Positions 21,396 through 32,393 of a stretch of 64,000 nt of DNA are shown piece by piece. Made by a program: the position numbers and the translations under genes. Under the pieces are notes generated by a model. That model was given only the letters and a program-made list of their open reading frames with translations. It was not told where the DNA came from and made no database searches. Source of the stretch: Artemisia argyi (lineage: Eukaryota; Streptophyta; Magnoliopsida; Asterales; Asteraceae); NCBI GenBank assembly GCA_030686995.1, contig CM060709.1, positions 305,328,357 to 305,392,356 on the forward strand, given 5' to 3'. Every line of letters begins with the position of its first letter. Position 1 is the first letter of the stretch.

Positions 21396-24300
21396 TGTGA
21401 CAACCGGCAATTTAGGGAGCTATTTTGAAAACCCGCATTACGTTAAAGTTCGTTTATAATTTTTATTTGGAATTTTTATTCGCAACGAACTTGTAAGACC
21501 AATTTTATGGATAATTAAATTTTATGTCGTTATGGGATTCGTGAATTATTTTAATAATTAATTATGGAATTTGCGTGATGATGTATTTCTTTAAAATTCT
21601 CACTGGTACTACGTTGACTCCGGCACTAGGTTTACCTAACGGGAAATTTTATGATTCGTTTTACGAGTCCGACTATATTTAATTATTTACGGAATGTTTT
21701 CGGGAGATATTGAAAGTTTGAAATGAGTTCGGGTCTCGGGCCGTATGTTTTACATTTACCCACTTTACCCACTCAACACTACTAGTAATATTATTATTAC
21801 TAATATTATTATTATCATTATTATCATTTAAAACAAAAAAATATATATAAAAAGAGTGAACCACAAGGGTCCTTGTTGGTCCGGTTTTCCCACACAACAC
21901 CAACACTCTCACCCTTACATATCTCTCTCTCTCTCATTTCTTTATCACCCTCAACCCTAGCCGCCGCCCCTTTTTCCGGCCATTACCACCACACCGCCTG
22001 TCACCACTAAAAACCACCACCATATTCTTAATCCCCATCATCTAATCTTTTAGATCCACCCCTACACGCGCCCTATAACATTATTTTTCATCACGAATCA
22101 TCACCATCTTTCACCACCAATCGTTATTTTCGAAGGGTTTTACGGTTTGGAGTTTTTTAGATCGAAGGTGAGGCGAGTGTTACTCGTATTTTTGATAAAA
22201 ACGTGACCCTTGGTCACGATATATTGAGATTCGGATGGGTTTTCACACGGGAAATTACTTATGGGTTTATGATGGAAACTCGTTTTTATTAAAATGTTTG
22301 GTATTCGGGTTGTTAGTTTGTGGGTTTGGTTCGAACCGTGAGTCCATGACTCATGGCTTGGGTATTTACTCGAGCCATGGTGCTCGATTTCTTGTTATTG
22401 TGAGCCTTGATTATGGTTTTTAATTTATGGCTCGCGTTGGTTTTTACTTGGTTCGACTTATGGGAGTCGCGGCTCGATGCCGTGTATTTGTTAATGTTGC
22501 CGAGACCCGTGTGGTCATGTTGGCATTTTGGAGTGCTCCTTGGAGCCATTTATGTGAACCTTTGGTTTTTGGTCCGAGCCTTTGTGCTCGTGGTGTTTAC
22601 CGCGACTTAGTCGAGTCGTGTAGACTCGGGTTTGGCTTGGTAAACCAACCCGAGTGTGACCTTGGTTATGTTTGTTTCTTGATTTTTAACTTGGTCTTGG
22701 AATTGGTTTGGTTGTTTATTTTCCTTGGCCGAATACATGTGGGTCGAGACCACGTTTGGTCTCGACAAGGGATATTGATATTGAGAAGTGTTGACGAAAT
22801 GTGTTATTGGGGACCGATTGTGAGACGGTCACGTAGATTGACGGAGATAGGTTAGTCGGGTGCCGTAGTCGGACCCTATTGTTGTAGCACGTGGATTGGG
22901 TTTGTGTTGGACGGAGATGTATTGATTTTTATGACTATTGCTTATTACTTTGGACTTGGACAATGAGCCGAGGGTCATGACTCGGACATGTGACCATTTC
23001 GTATGACTCGATAACTATTTACAATTTAAAACCTAAATAATAAAACTCGTAATAATAGTTATTGGTAATATAAACGTTTATATGAATATATAGACGTGAA
23101 TAACGTATATATAAGTGTATAAATGCGTATATTAATAATAATAAAAATCACGAGTCATATTATAAATAATACGACTAAATATATATTAGGCTACGAGAGT
23201 AGCGTAATATTATTGGAAGTATTATCATAAAAATGTATTATAAAACGAGAAACTCTCGACAATTACTAAATATTAAATAAAATGTTATTTTATATATATA
23301 ACGAGTAAACCTATCGAGTTATGCGGAGTCGTGGTCACTCGAGTTCAGGTAAGTTTTGTTTGTGACTTTCGTGTTGTCACGGATATATGACGATTAATAT
23401 AAGCGTTTTCTATAACTAAATAACTACTTAACTGAAAGGTTGAACCGGGTTATTTGGCTATACGAAATGAGTATATTAATGGGCATCGTATCCTACGACG
23501 CCCATAGGTTGTGGTATATGTAAAGGGTAATAAATTGCGTATATATATATCGGAAAATCTGGCCAATTTGACGATGTATATAAGGAATTTATTAAACTAC
23601 GATATATACCATATAGCGTTTATGTGCTATGTGCTTTAGGATTGGGTGTAATCTTGGAACGGTATATTACGTAAATAAATATGAGGGTTATCAAATCGAC
23701 GGATTCGATAAACTTCGGCGATTTATTTAAATGATATATTGGGCTAATATTAGATCTATAGTTTACTTTTACTATTCTTTTGTGTGACTTTTTGGTTTGT
23801 TTGTGTCGACCCACCACCCGTATGGATACCAAACGTAAATACACCAAACTATTACGAAATGGATTTTCGGAAAAACAAAACGGATTACGTCCGGGTTTGG
23901 GAATATTTTGAATTTGAGGAAATGATTTCTGAACGAGTTGATATTGTTAGGTCGTGCCGAGTCCGTAGTTGCCGTCTTGTGAGTTATTATACATCTTACT
24001 TCTATCGACTTCTTCTTGCTGTTTTCTGGACTTGAGGTGAGTCATAGCCCCACTTTTTACTCTTGAACTATGTTTTCAATACTTGGGGTGAGAAACGTGC
24101 AAATTATTTTATGTGGACTATTATCGCTTCTATATTCTTTCCAAAACTTGCTATGCGTATGGACTAGGATGTATTGTCAACTTTAGTCACATGTTTTCGT
24201 GTGTACTATTCAAGGTTGGCTTATTTGGATATTGGTGGATTGTCAGCTTTAGTCACATATATTTTATGTGTACTATTCAAGGTTGGCTTATTTGGAATTG

Positions 24301-24900
24301 TCAGCTTTAGTCACACGGTTCGTGTGTACTATTCAAGGTTGGCTTATTTAGATACTGTAGTGTGCACCTATAGGTTATTAATACTTCGGAGGTTATCTGA
24401 GTATGTATTGGTATTGCGGGGGTTACCCGAATATCTATGTTAGAACGGAGGGTATCCGTGTGTTATGTTGGAGCGGAGGGTATCCGCAGGCATTTAGCGA
24501 ATCCTTAGTCTAGCTAGCAAGCGTTTTGCGTACATGTCCACTATATTGTTAGTTGAATTTAAACCTATGATCTCACCAGCGAAAGCTGACTTTTAGCACG
24601 TTTTCTCAGGTAATTAAGTGATGATATGGATGCATGGATTGGAAGGCTCGGCTAAGGCTCCTGGTTTATGAATCTATTTTTCTAAACTCTGATATTGAAT
24701 TATGGACCTACTGTTATTTTCTTTTGGGCCTGACTCTGAATGATGTTGGGATAAATGTAAACTTTAAAACCCCATTTTGGCTGTGTTTTTATTTTGTTTA
24801 CTTTATCTCGTTCTATTATGTCTTGTGTTGGATACCAATCCCCGTAGCACCCCGAAAGCTTGTTGAGTCTTCCGCTGTATCAAATTTTGGGGGTGTTACA
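21396..24900. mobile_element. Solo LTR of a Ty3/Gypsy element
   Basis: A 3505-bp unit starting TGTGACAACC and ending GGGGGTGTTACA, flanked by the 5-bp direct repeat AACAT (21391-21395, 24901-24905). Ends and length class resemble the chromovirus LTRs at 46694 and 55775. There is no internal domain, so the element was lost by recombination between its LTRs. It sits inside the Helitron. Frames within it (for example 22427-22855) have no domain. Confidence 0.9.
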
Positions 24901-24999
24901 AACATGCACGAATATTTTTACTTTAATCAAAAATGCAATATATTGATTAACTGTATTTAAGTTACTAATGATCAACTATATCTAATTGTTTTTTGTAGC

Positions 25000-25150
25000 G
25001 CATCAAGAAGCATTAAAGAAAGAGATCGAGAAGTCACAAAATTGTATCAAGAACAAAACATGCAAAAGACCAATGAACAACAACAACAAAGACAACAACA
25101 ACAAGAACAACAACAAAAACAACAACGAGAACAATGCCACGGCTACCGGT
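25000..25150 (+). pseudogene. Possible captured exon fragment, bZIP-like then Gln-rich
   Basis: After TTTTTTGTAG (like a splice acceptor) the text reads AHQEALKKEIEK, then, after a frame change, LYQEQNMQK followed by a CAA-repeat (poly-Gln). The ALKKEIEKL...LYQEQ pattern recalls the leucine-zipper end of some plant bZIP factors. It lies inside the Helitron, a class known for picking up gene pieces. The assignment is tentative; CAA-repeat drift alone could produce part of it. Confidence 0.35.
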
Positions 25151-25811
25151 GGGATGAATACTTAGCATTCATATTAATAGTACGTTACAAATTAAACATG
25201 CAATATTTTACTTCATGCAATACCACTAAACGGGCTAATACTATTGATTCGTTAGCAAGTAAGTTTATTTGACGAGCATTCAATTTTTAGCCAATAATTA
25301 TTACTACATTTTTTTGTGCATTTCAATATTTTTGCTCTTAATGTAGTTTTTTGTCTTGCGGCGTGTTAATGTTACTTCTTAATTAAATGTCTTGAAATAT
25401 TGCGTGACTTTGATATTTGGTATGACTGTGTAAATTATGTCGATGTTACATATTGAAAATGGTAGTATATAATAAAAATATCTCCACACGATCATCTTAA
25501 CAATAAGTATCTTCTAAATCGAAAAAGTATATAAAGGAGAAGAAAATTGTATTTCAAATGTTATCCTACACATATCACGAGGTAAGCATTATTCATTTGA
25601 GTTTGATATCATGTGATTCATGTCGTCATACTGTAAATACTTAGAGTGAGTTACTAATGAATGCTCCAAATTCGATATTATAGTTTATGAAAAAAGTGTT
25701 GTAATAATGCATTAATTAAAAAATTATTTATGTAACTTACTCATATTAAAAGATTACATATGAAAAGCCTTATTTAAATATGACATTTTACAAAAAAAAA
25801 CCTCTTCACAT

Positions 25812-25930
25812 TAAAGAAAGAGATCGAGAAGTCACGAAAATTGTATCAAAAACAAAACATGCAAAATGCTAATGAACAACAACAAGAAGAACAACAACAA
25901 GAACAATGCGATGGCTATCGGTGTCAATAT
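25812..25930 (+). pseudogene. Second copy of the captured-exon-like segment
   Basis: It repeats CATTAAAGAAAGAGATCGAG and the following Gln-rich CAA repeat of the 25000 segment with several changes, then diverges after GGCTATCGGTG. Both copies are followed by TTAGCATTCAT.TTAATAG and TACGTTACAAATTAAACATG, so the duplicated unit is about 190 bp. It is non-functional in all frames. Confidence 0.5.
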
Positions 25931-26221
25931 AGATAAACACTTAGCATTCATGTTAATAGTACGTTACAAATTAAACATGCAATATTTTACTATATGAACT
26001 ATAATTTATTATACGCATTATAATTTATACTCTTGAATATACTAATTACTTTAATGTTTTATGTCTTTATGTTTTTATAGTTTTGTTAAAAAAGAAATTT
26101 GTTTTATAGTTTGCTTTTAATAATGTAATTTATTTGAACAACGAAGTCCGTCTTTCACAAAAAATGGGAGTTTCAAACATGAACCGAAAATTAGTCCCGA
26201 ACATTACAAAAAAAAAAAACA

Positions 26222-27110
26222 ATTAGATCCAACCTGTGTGCATCGCATGGGTCATGAGGCAGTCCAAACCTGTGTGCATCGCATGTGGATGAATATAAAA
26301 AGGTCTCCAACATTAATGTCATCGCTTTATATTTAAAATAATTTATGTAACTTATACATATTAAAATATTACATGTGAAGAGACTTATTTTAATGTAATA
26401 TCTTGAAAAAAATCTCTTCACGTATACTCTTTTAATGTCAATAAACTATTTTAAATGTTTGACATGCTTGGAAATGTGATACCATCACAACTTAGATATA
26501 TAATGACGAAAATAAGCGTCAAAGATTACTCTATAAAAACTTATATACAGCAAATGTGCAACTCAATAAAGTTTTTTAAATACGTATAAAGTTTAGCAAA
26601 TGTGTGACACCATGACAACTTAAATATAAAATGACGAAAATAAATGTTGAATATTACGCTATGAAAACTTCTATACAGCCCCTGTGCATCGCACGTATTT
26701 TAAATCTATGAAAACTTTTATACAGCGCATGTACATCGTACGGGCATTGTTGACTATCATAAGAAATAGTTATAACTTAGCCGGATGTATTAATATTAGT
26801 TAGTTCCAATAAAAAACGATAGAGTCAATTTCCAAAATAAATAAACAAAAAATATTATGTGAAAAATACATCTTAAAAGATAACATGTCACTAAAGTATT
26901 TTAAATACGTATCATGCTTACAAAATGTATGCTACCACGAGAACTTATATATATAATGACAAAAATACGCCTTGAATATAAAATGACGAAAATAAAAAAC
27001 GGGTATTAAACTTTGAAAACTTCTATACAGCCCATGTGCATCGCACGGGCTTTCATGAGTATGAACATTTAGATCGAGCCCGTGTGCATCGCACGAGTCT
27101 GAATGCCTAG
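26222..27110 (+). repeat. Array of Helitron-terminator-like hairpins
   Basis: Variants of CCCGTGTGCATCGCACGGG occur near 26233, 26270, 26679, 26725, 27029 and 27079. Most follow a similar lead (ACTTCTATACAGCCC...). The last is the true 3' end with CTAG. The others lack CTAG at the right distance. Confidence 0.7.
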
Positions 27111-27413
27111 TTACAAATAAAACCTTATGTTTTATTAATTGTAATTCTTTAATTTACTGCTTGTATCTTAAGTTTTGTTACATGTACTTTGTATGTTTAT
27201 ATTGTTGTACATCATGCATCATAACTTATACATTACTCTTCACTCTCTCTCATATGAATATAACCAAAGTTCCCAACGAATAAAAAGAGCATCTTTCATT
27301 TTTAGAAGAGCATTAATTTTCAAGGAATAAATCAAAATGCTATGTTTATTTTATAATACGAGCATTTATTTTGTAATACAAATAGAGCATCTTTCACTTT
27401 TAACTAGTATGGT
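27111..27413. other. End of unit 1 homology
   Basis: TTACAAATAAAACC to about 27300 matches 43953-44113. Beyond that the sequence is AT-rich and unassigned up to the Helitron-like CTAG at 27414. Confidence 0.6.
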
Positions 27414-28030
27414 ACCCGCGCAAAGCAGCGGGTTTGAAGGCGAATGTTGTTTAACGATTTGATTATGTCTATATTTGGTGCAGAGCTTTTTGAAGCTTTT
27501 TGGGACTCACAAACACACCTGGAATGATAAGGAATTCTCTAGAATTCCCTAGATGTAATTATCTAGGCAAAGTTTGGGTCTATGGCAAGAATGGTCCTTC
27601 TAGTCTTTTTTCTTATACTTTGGCCATATATAACTTATAGCACATTTAACACTTATCACAACTTTAGCCCCTTAGGTCTATTTCCTTCTATTTGTGCCAC
27701 ACAATACTTTAATAACCTTATAATATGTTCTTTGATCACAAGATTGACTATTTAGTTTGACCATTATGAAACATTCGTTGACTAGCCAATCACGCAAGGC
27801 CCTTAGTCCATTTCATCTAGGGTGGGGTCCAAGTACTTGGGAAACGGGTCTAACATGAGCAGTGAGCTTTAATATTTTTTTATAAAAGCTCATTTTTCCA
27901 ATACTTCTTTAAAAAGCTGTGAGCGGTGAGCAGTGAACTGCGGCTACAGCTCACAGCTACTTTTGTCAAACATAGCCTATAGGTACCCGTCATCGAATGT
28001 TGTTTAACGAATGTTGCTCAGAGGCAAATT

Positions 28031-28072
<42 letters not shown>

Positions 28073-28267
28073 GAGTAAGATTAAAACGCTATCAGAAAAA
28101 CATGTATTTGATGTTGTTTATTAATAGGGGAAAAATCCAAATAAACAACAAATTTGTAAGGCTCGTGTAAACAATCACAAAAGTTGTATATGTATTTTAT
28201 GTATTTGGTTGTGCAATAAATGTTGTATATATATATGTATTTGGTTGTGCAATAAATGAACAAAAGT

Positions 28268-28330
28268 CCATTGTACATAGTCTAGTGGTTGGAATAGTTT
28301 GCTTTCACCTAGGAGATCGGGTTTGAATCT
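28268..28330 (+). mobile_element. tRNA-like SINE candidate
   Basis: TAGTCTAGTGGTTGG (A-box-like) and GATCGGGTTTGAATC (B-box-like) have tRNA-like spacing, but the arms do not pair as a tRNA. A T-rich stretch follows. Confidence 0.4.
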
Positions 28331-28706
28331 TACTACATGTTTTTAATCTTACACAATTCCACAATTAGCAAGTGTTGAATCTTAAAATTTTAAGTCTTCC
28401 ATAAATAGAATGTCCAAAATGCTTAATATAGTAATACTAGTTGAATACTCATGCCTAGCGTCAGTGGTTTCTTGTTTTAACAAAATTTCGAAGGCGAATA
28501 ATTTTTTCCGAATAACAGTTTTTCTAATAGCTAGTTGCATTATTGTTTTTCGAATAACGTCAACCTGTTTGACTGTATTTTCTGATAAAGTAGTTTTAAA
28601 ATTGTACTAAGTATAAATTCATGCATTGTAACTATTAGCCTAGTGATTGTGTGTAGCGCCGGAAGTGTAATGTTTTAGACAACATTCGTATTCGTTGATC
28701 TGTTTG

Positions 28707-28709
<3 letters not shown>

Positions 28710-28784
<75 letters not shown>
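28710..28784. repeat. (ATT)n microsatellite
   Basis: About 25 uninterrupted ATT units. On the minus strand they give a poly-Asn frame, which is not a gene. Confidence 0.95.
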
Positions 28785-28785
<1 letters not shown>

Positions 28786-29439
28786 TTTTCTTATTTGCAT
28801 TTTTGTTTGTGGTAGTATGTTTTGATACGATGATTTATGCGTTTGAACTTTATGTATCAATTCACTTATAGAATTATCATATTCTCTTTCGATCACCATG
28901 TGTCCGAGTCTACTTATTTTTGAACTAGACTTTGAACTTTATGCATGGTTTCGACAGATACTCTTTTATTTTGACATGATATAAGATTTTAACTTTGTTC
29001 TTGACATTGATGTACTTTTGTTCATTCCTCATCTATAAAATACGTTGCTATTATATGTCATTAACCAAATTTTTAATTTGTTGCATCGATAGTTCCTATT
29101 TTAAAAAATAGGGATCATCTGTGTAATTAGTTCATGAAAACCAAAGTTCATAAATCTTGGTCTAGTAAGTTCAAGCTCCAAATTTAATACTAGGTCCAAA
29201 AGCCCAAACTAAAGGAAATAAAAAAATAAAGTCTCCAAGTGCATAGCCTTTCTATATATGATTTTGAGCTTGTTAGCCGGGCTTATGAGCTTTAATAAAG
29301 GGTTTTTTTTTTTTTTTTTTTTTTTTTAATCCAGTAAGATCATTTTTAGCGGCGTGTAACTTGACCTTATGACTTAATTCAAGGCATAAGCTCAATGACC
29401 TATTGTAAGCACTCACTAACCCTATCATTTTCTTCTTAA

Positions 29440-31006
29440 CTAGGCGAGTACCCGTATATAGCAACGGAATTCCTAGTGGCAGATAATTAACAATTTGTGA
29501 TATTGTGTTGAGTGTTTTGTGTAGCGTTCAAAATAGACTCTCCAACAATTTTATTATTTAACGGTGATTCATCAACTCTTCAACAATTTTGTTATATTAC
29601 GATTGTGTTGTTCATTTTAGCAGCTAATATGATGCCTTTCAATTTTGGAATAATATAAATGTGACTGATGTGACACTTTCGGATGTGTTATTTGATTCAA
29701 AGTATAACATTTATTTTCTAAGACAATAGCGTTACAATCTCAATTATAATACTTTTGATACAACTTTAATTCAAGTGCTCGAACATGGTTTTTAGACTCT
29801 TCATACTTTTGAATGTAATCTCGAATATAATACTTTTGATCATTCAAATATCTATTATGACACTTTTTAGTTTATTAAAATTTATTTATATGTGATTTAT
29901 TTTATTGTTAAGATTCTGTATCAAATTGTATCAATATGATAGAGCCAGAATAGACTTTTAAAAAGCTGACTAAAATTTAAAAATAAAAGTTGAGTAGACT
30001 ACACCGTTCGTCCTTGTGGTTTGCGTTGACCGACAAGTTTCGTCCTTTGACCGAAAAAATGCACCGTCCATCCTTAAATGCGAAACGTTATCTACCGTTG
30101 ATCCCTCGCTCTAACGTCAGTAGATAACGCTCGTTAAGTTAGTCCATGTGAGGGTATTTTAGTATTTTTTCCTTTATTTTTTACTTCATCTTCTTCCTTT
30201 TATCTATCTTCATATCTAACTATCACCACCCACCACTATATCTCTTCTATTCATTTTTATCATCACTTACCATCGTCATCTTATTTCTAAAAGCACATAA
30301 AATCAAATAAATCAAAACAATAATGCAATTCCAAAACCATACAAGAAATACACCAGAATCAATGCTCATTCACCATCACATACCAAATTCAAAAACAAAA
30401 TCAAATCCAATAATAAATACATCAAAACTAACAAAAGATCTATGAAAAATGACAACTCAAAATCCTCGAAGTCAAATACATTATGTAAAAACAAACATTT
30501 ACTACCAATCTCACACAACAGTAATAACACAATCTCAACTCCATGATTAACCCTTCGGTCCACAAAAGTCAAATACATAAAATAGTACTATAACAATGCT
30601 ACATTTTCAATAGAAATACAACAATAAAAATAACATTGCAAAATTTTAGTCGAATGAAATCTAGAAATACAAATACATTTCAACATCTCATTAACACACA
30701 GAGACATCATAAACTAATGGTATACCAACAATAGAAATAACATTGCAAAACCAAATAGCTTTAAATTGGGGAGCTGCGAAGGTATATGAACCCGCATATT
30801 AGAAAGTGAAGAGGAAAAGTGGTTGTTTTCATGATGTGGTTTTCATATGATAGATTACACTAATTTGAATAAACTTTGGGTAATGATGATGAAGATTTTC
30901 AGAATAAATGTTATAAACATCAGCGGCGGCAACACGTATTTCTAGCGAAACGGCGGCGGAGATAGAGGCAAGCAACGACCGTAAACTAAAGAAAACAAAA
31001 TAAATG

Positions 31007-31092
<86 letters not shown>

Positions 31093-31552
31093 TTATAGAT
31101 CTATAAAAAAAACTCAAAAAATACTACAACCCTTGATGGTGACGTTCGGTGGTGGAGGGGTTTGATGGTGTTGGTGTTTCAATGGTTTTAGATGAGAGTG
31201 TTTTTCTGTGTGTGGTTAAAGAGAAAGAGATAGGGTTTTGGTTTATAGAGAGAGGAGATTTATGTTGTGCGTGTTTTTAAAGAGAGATAACAAGTAATTG
31301 AATGAGAGATGTGTGGTAAAACTGGTTTAGAGCCTTTCAAAATAATTAGTTTCCTTAATTCATTTACAGGATGTTGATAAGAAGCAATATTAGTTTCCTT
31401 AATTCGAAAATTTTGTATGTCGAGGTGTATTTTCAAACGCAAGCAATAAGGGCATTGACCAATTCAATTTTACAAAGGCATTTTGGGCATTGACCAAAAA
31501 TTCAGTTTTCACTTTTCACATTTGACTGTTTTTTCATTATAGGTAGTTAAGA
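29440..31552 (-). mobile_element. Non-autonomous Helitron (minus strand, 2.1 kb)
   Basis: On the minus strand it begins TCTTAACTACCTATAATG (preceded by A) and ends with CCGTTGCTATATACGG (weak hairpin), GTACTCGCCTAG and T. Unit 1 gives the empty site (TCTTCTTAATTCAGGGA, about 9429-9445), so the borders are firm. There is no Rep/helicase. An (AT)n run occupies 31009-31089, and the block at about 30000-30150 (ACACCGTTCGTCCTTG...) looks like an independent older repeat. Confidence 0.8.
31009..31089. repeat. (AT)n microsatellite
   Basis: A pure AT dinucleotide run of about 80 bp inside the minus-strand Helitron. Confidence 0.95.
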
Positions 31553-32393
31553 TTAAGGGACTAACACAGTTTTACTACAGGAAGTGATGAGTCTTTCTAT
31601 AGACTCTAAAGAACTTAGAAGATGACTCTCAAAAAGTACTTCAATTATACTTAAGATATTTTCTATTCAACTCTTAGTCGATGATTATTTAGCACTGAAT
31701 TAGCCAAATATTATATTTTGCCCTATCATATTTGACTGAAGAGAGATTACGAGTCAACAACAATTATTTTGTAGTTATGCTTGAACTACAATTCCACAAT
31801 GACTCCACTGACCCAACTCCCAACTTATTATCATTACCAATATAAAACAAAAACGAAGTTGTTAAAATATACAAGCAAGCAATATCATTTTAATATTTAA
31901 ACTTAAGAAACATGTTTTAAACTTGTATTAGATACTCTAATAAATATATATGAATAGCTTGTCTTATATCAATTCGACTTGCTCAGTGATCTAATTAATT
32001 AGTTTTTATTATGAATAGAAAATAATGATCGACTTTATATCTTATCAATATAAATTCGACATATTTAGCAATAAAATATAGCTTTTAATAGAAAATAATG
32101 ATTATTATCATCCCACGTTCAGTTTTCACTAAATAAAGTTTTGTTGACACACTAGCTTCTCAAAATAAAATACATAAAACATACATACATACCGTGAAGA
32201 AAAATACACTTTATTCAGCCGACGGTTTGGACTACCTCTCATTATAAATATCATTCATTTGGCATCACAAAGCATAGAGTCACCAACCTAAGTAACACAA
32301 ATATACATTTCTCTATAGAGTCGATCTTTTTCTTTGCCTTGAACTTTATGTTCTTGTACAACAAACTGTTTTCAAGTTATCACATTTCTAAAT
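31553..32393. other. Upstream region of FAD2-like gene 2
   Basis: Homologous to the FAD2-1 upstream region but without its two MITEs. The 60 bp between TATA box and leader differ from unit 1 (GGCATCACAAAGCATAGAG here). Confidence 0.6.
32243..32250 (+). promoter_or_regulatory. Probable TATA box of FAD2-like gene 2
   Basis: TATAAATA 151 bp upstream of the start codon, in the same context as in unit 1. Confidence 0.5.

Larger units (their letters stand above)
20559..27110 (+). mobile_element. Non-autonomous Helitron (6.55 kb, with nested solo LTR)
   Basis: 5' end TCTTATATATTATATAAAGC preceded by A; 3' end a hairpin (CCCGTGTGCATCGCACGAG) then TGAATGCCTAG followed by T. This is the Helitron rule A^TC...CTAG^T with no target duplication. 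Unit 2 shows the exact empty site (TTAAGAAATTACAAATAAAA, about 43946-43965). Minus the nested LTR, the element is about 3.05 kb. It encodes no Rep/helicase, so it moved in trans. The interior has a twice-repeated gene-like segment (25000-25150, 25812-25930) and several extra terminal-type hairpins (26222-27097). Confidence 0.9.
7804..27300. repeat. Segmental duplication, unit 1
   Basis: Homologous to unit 2 (29042-44113) in the same orientation: shared leader sequence, FAD2-like gene, hydroxy-acid oxidase genes A and B, GATC-rich repeat and 3' flank. Left homology begins inside the right end of the foldback element (GTTGCTATTA). It fades near 27300, after the ~170-bp block starting TTACAAATAAAACC. 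Unit 1 alone carries the hAT-like element, two MITEs upstream of FAD2, the L1 fragment and the large Helitron. Confidence 0.9.
27414..28986 (-). mobile_element. Candidate Helitron (minus strand); only the 3' end is clear
   Basis: Read on the minus strand, the right end is AACCCGCTGCTTTGCGCGGG (hairpin) followed by TACCATACTAG and T, a typical Helitron 3' terminus. A possible 5' start on the minus strand is TCTTATATCATGTC at 28986, preceded by A, but no empty site is available. Inside are a 36-T run (28034-28069), an (ATT)n run (28710-28784) and a tRNA-like block (28268-28330). No protein is encoded. Confidence 0.45.

Noticed and set aside
22427..22855. 142-codon frame
   Set aside because: Lies wholly inside the solo LTR; no domain and overlapping frames of similar quality.
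26222..27110. CRISPR-like array of spaced palindromes
   Set aside because: Irregular spacing, variable repeats and a plant nuclear context; the repeats are Helitron-terminator hairpins.
28268..28330. Genuine tRNA gene
   Set aside because: A- and B-box-like words are present, but the acceptor and anticodon arms do not pair; treated as a SINE candidate.
28675..28899. Poly-Asn frame
   Set aside because: Product of the ATT microsatellite.
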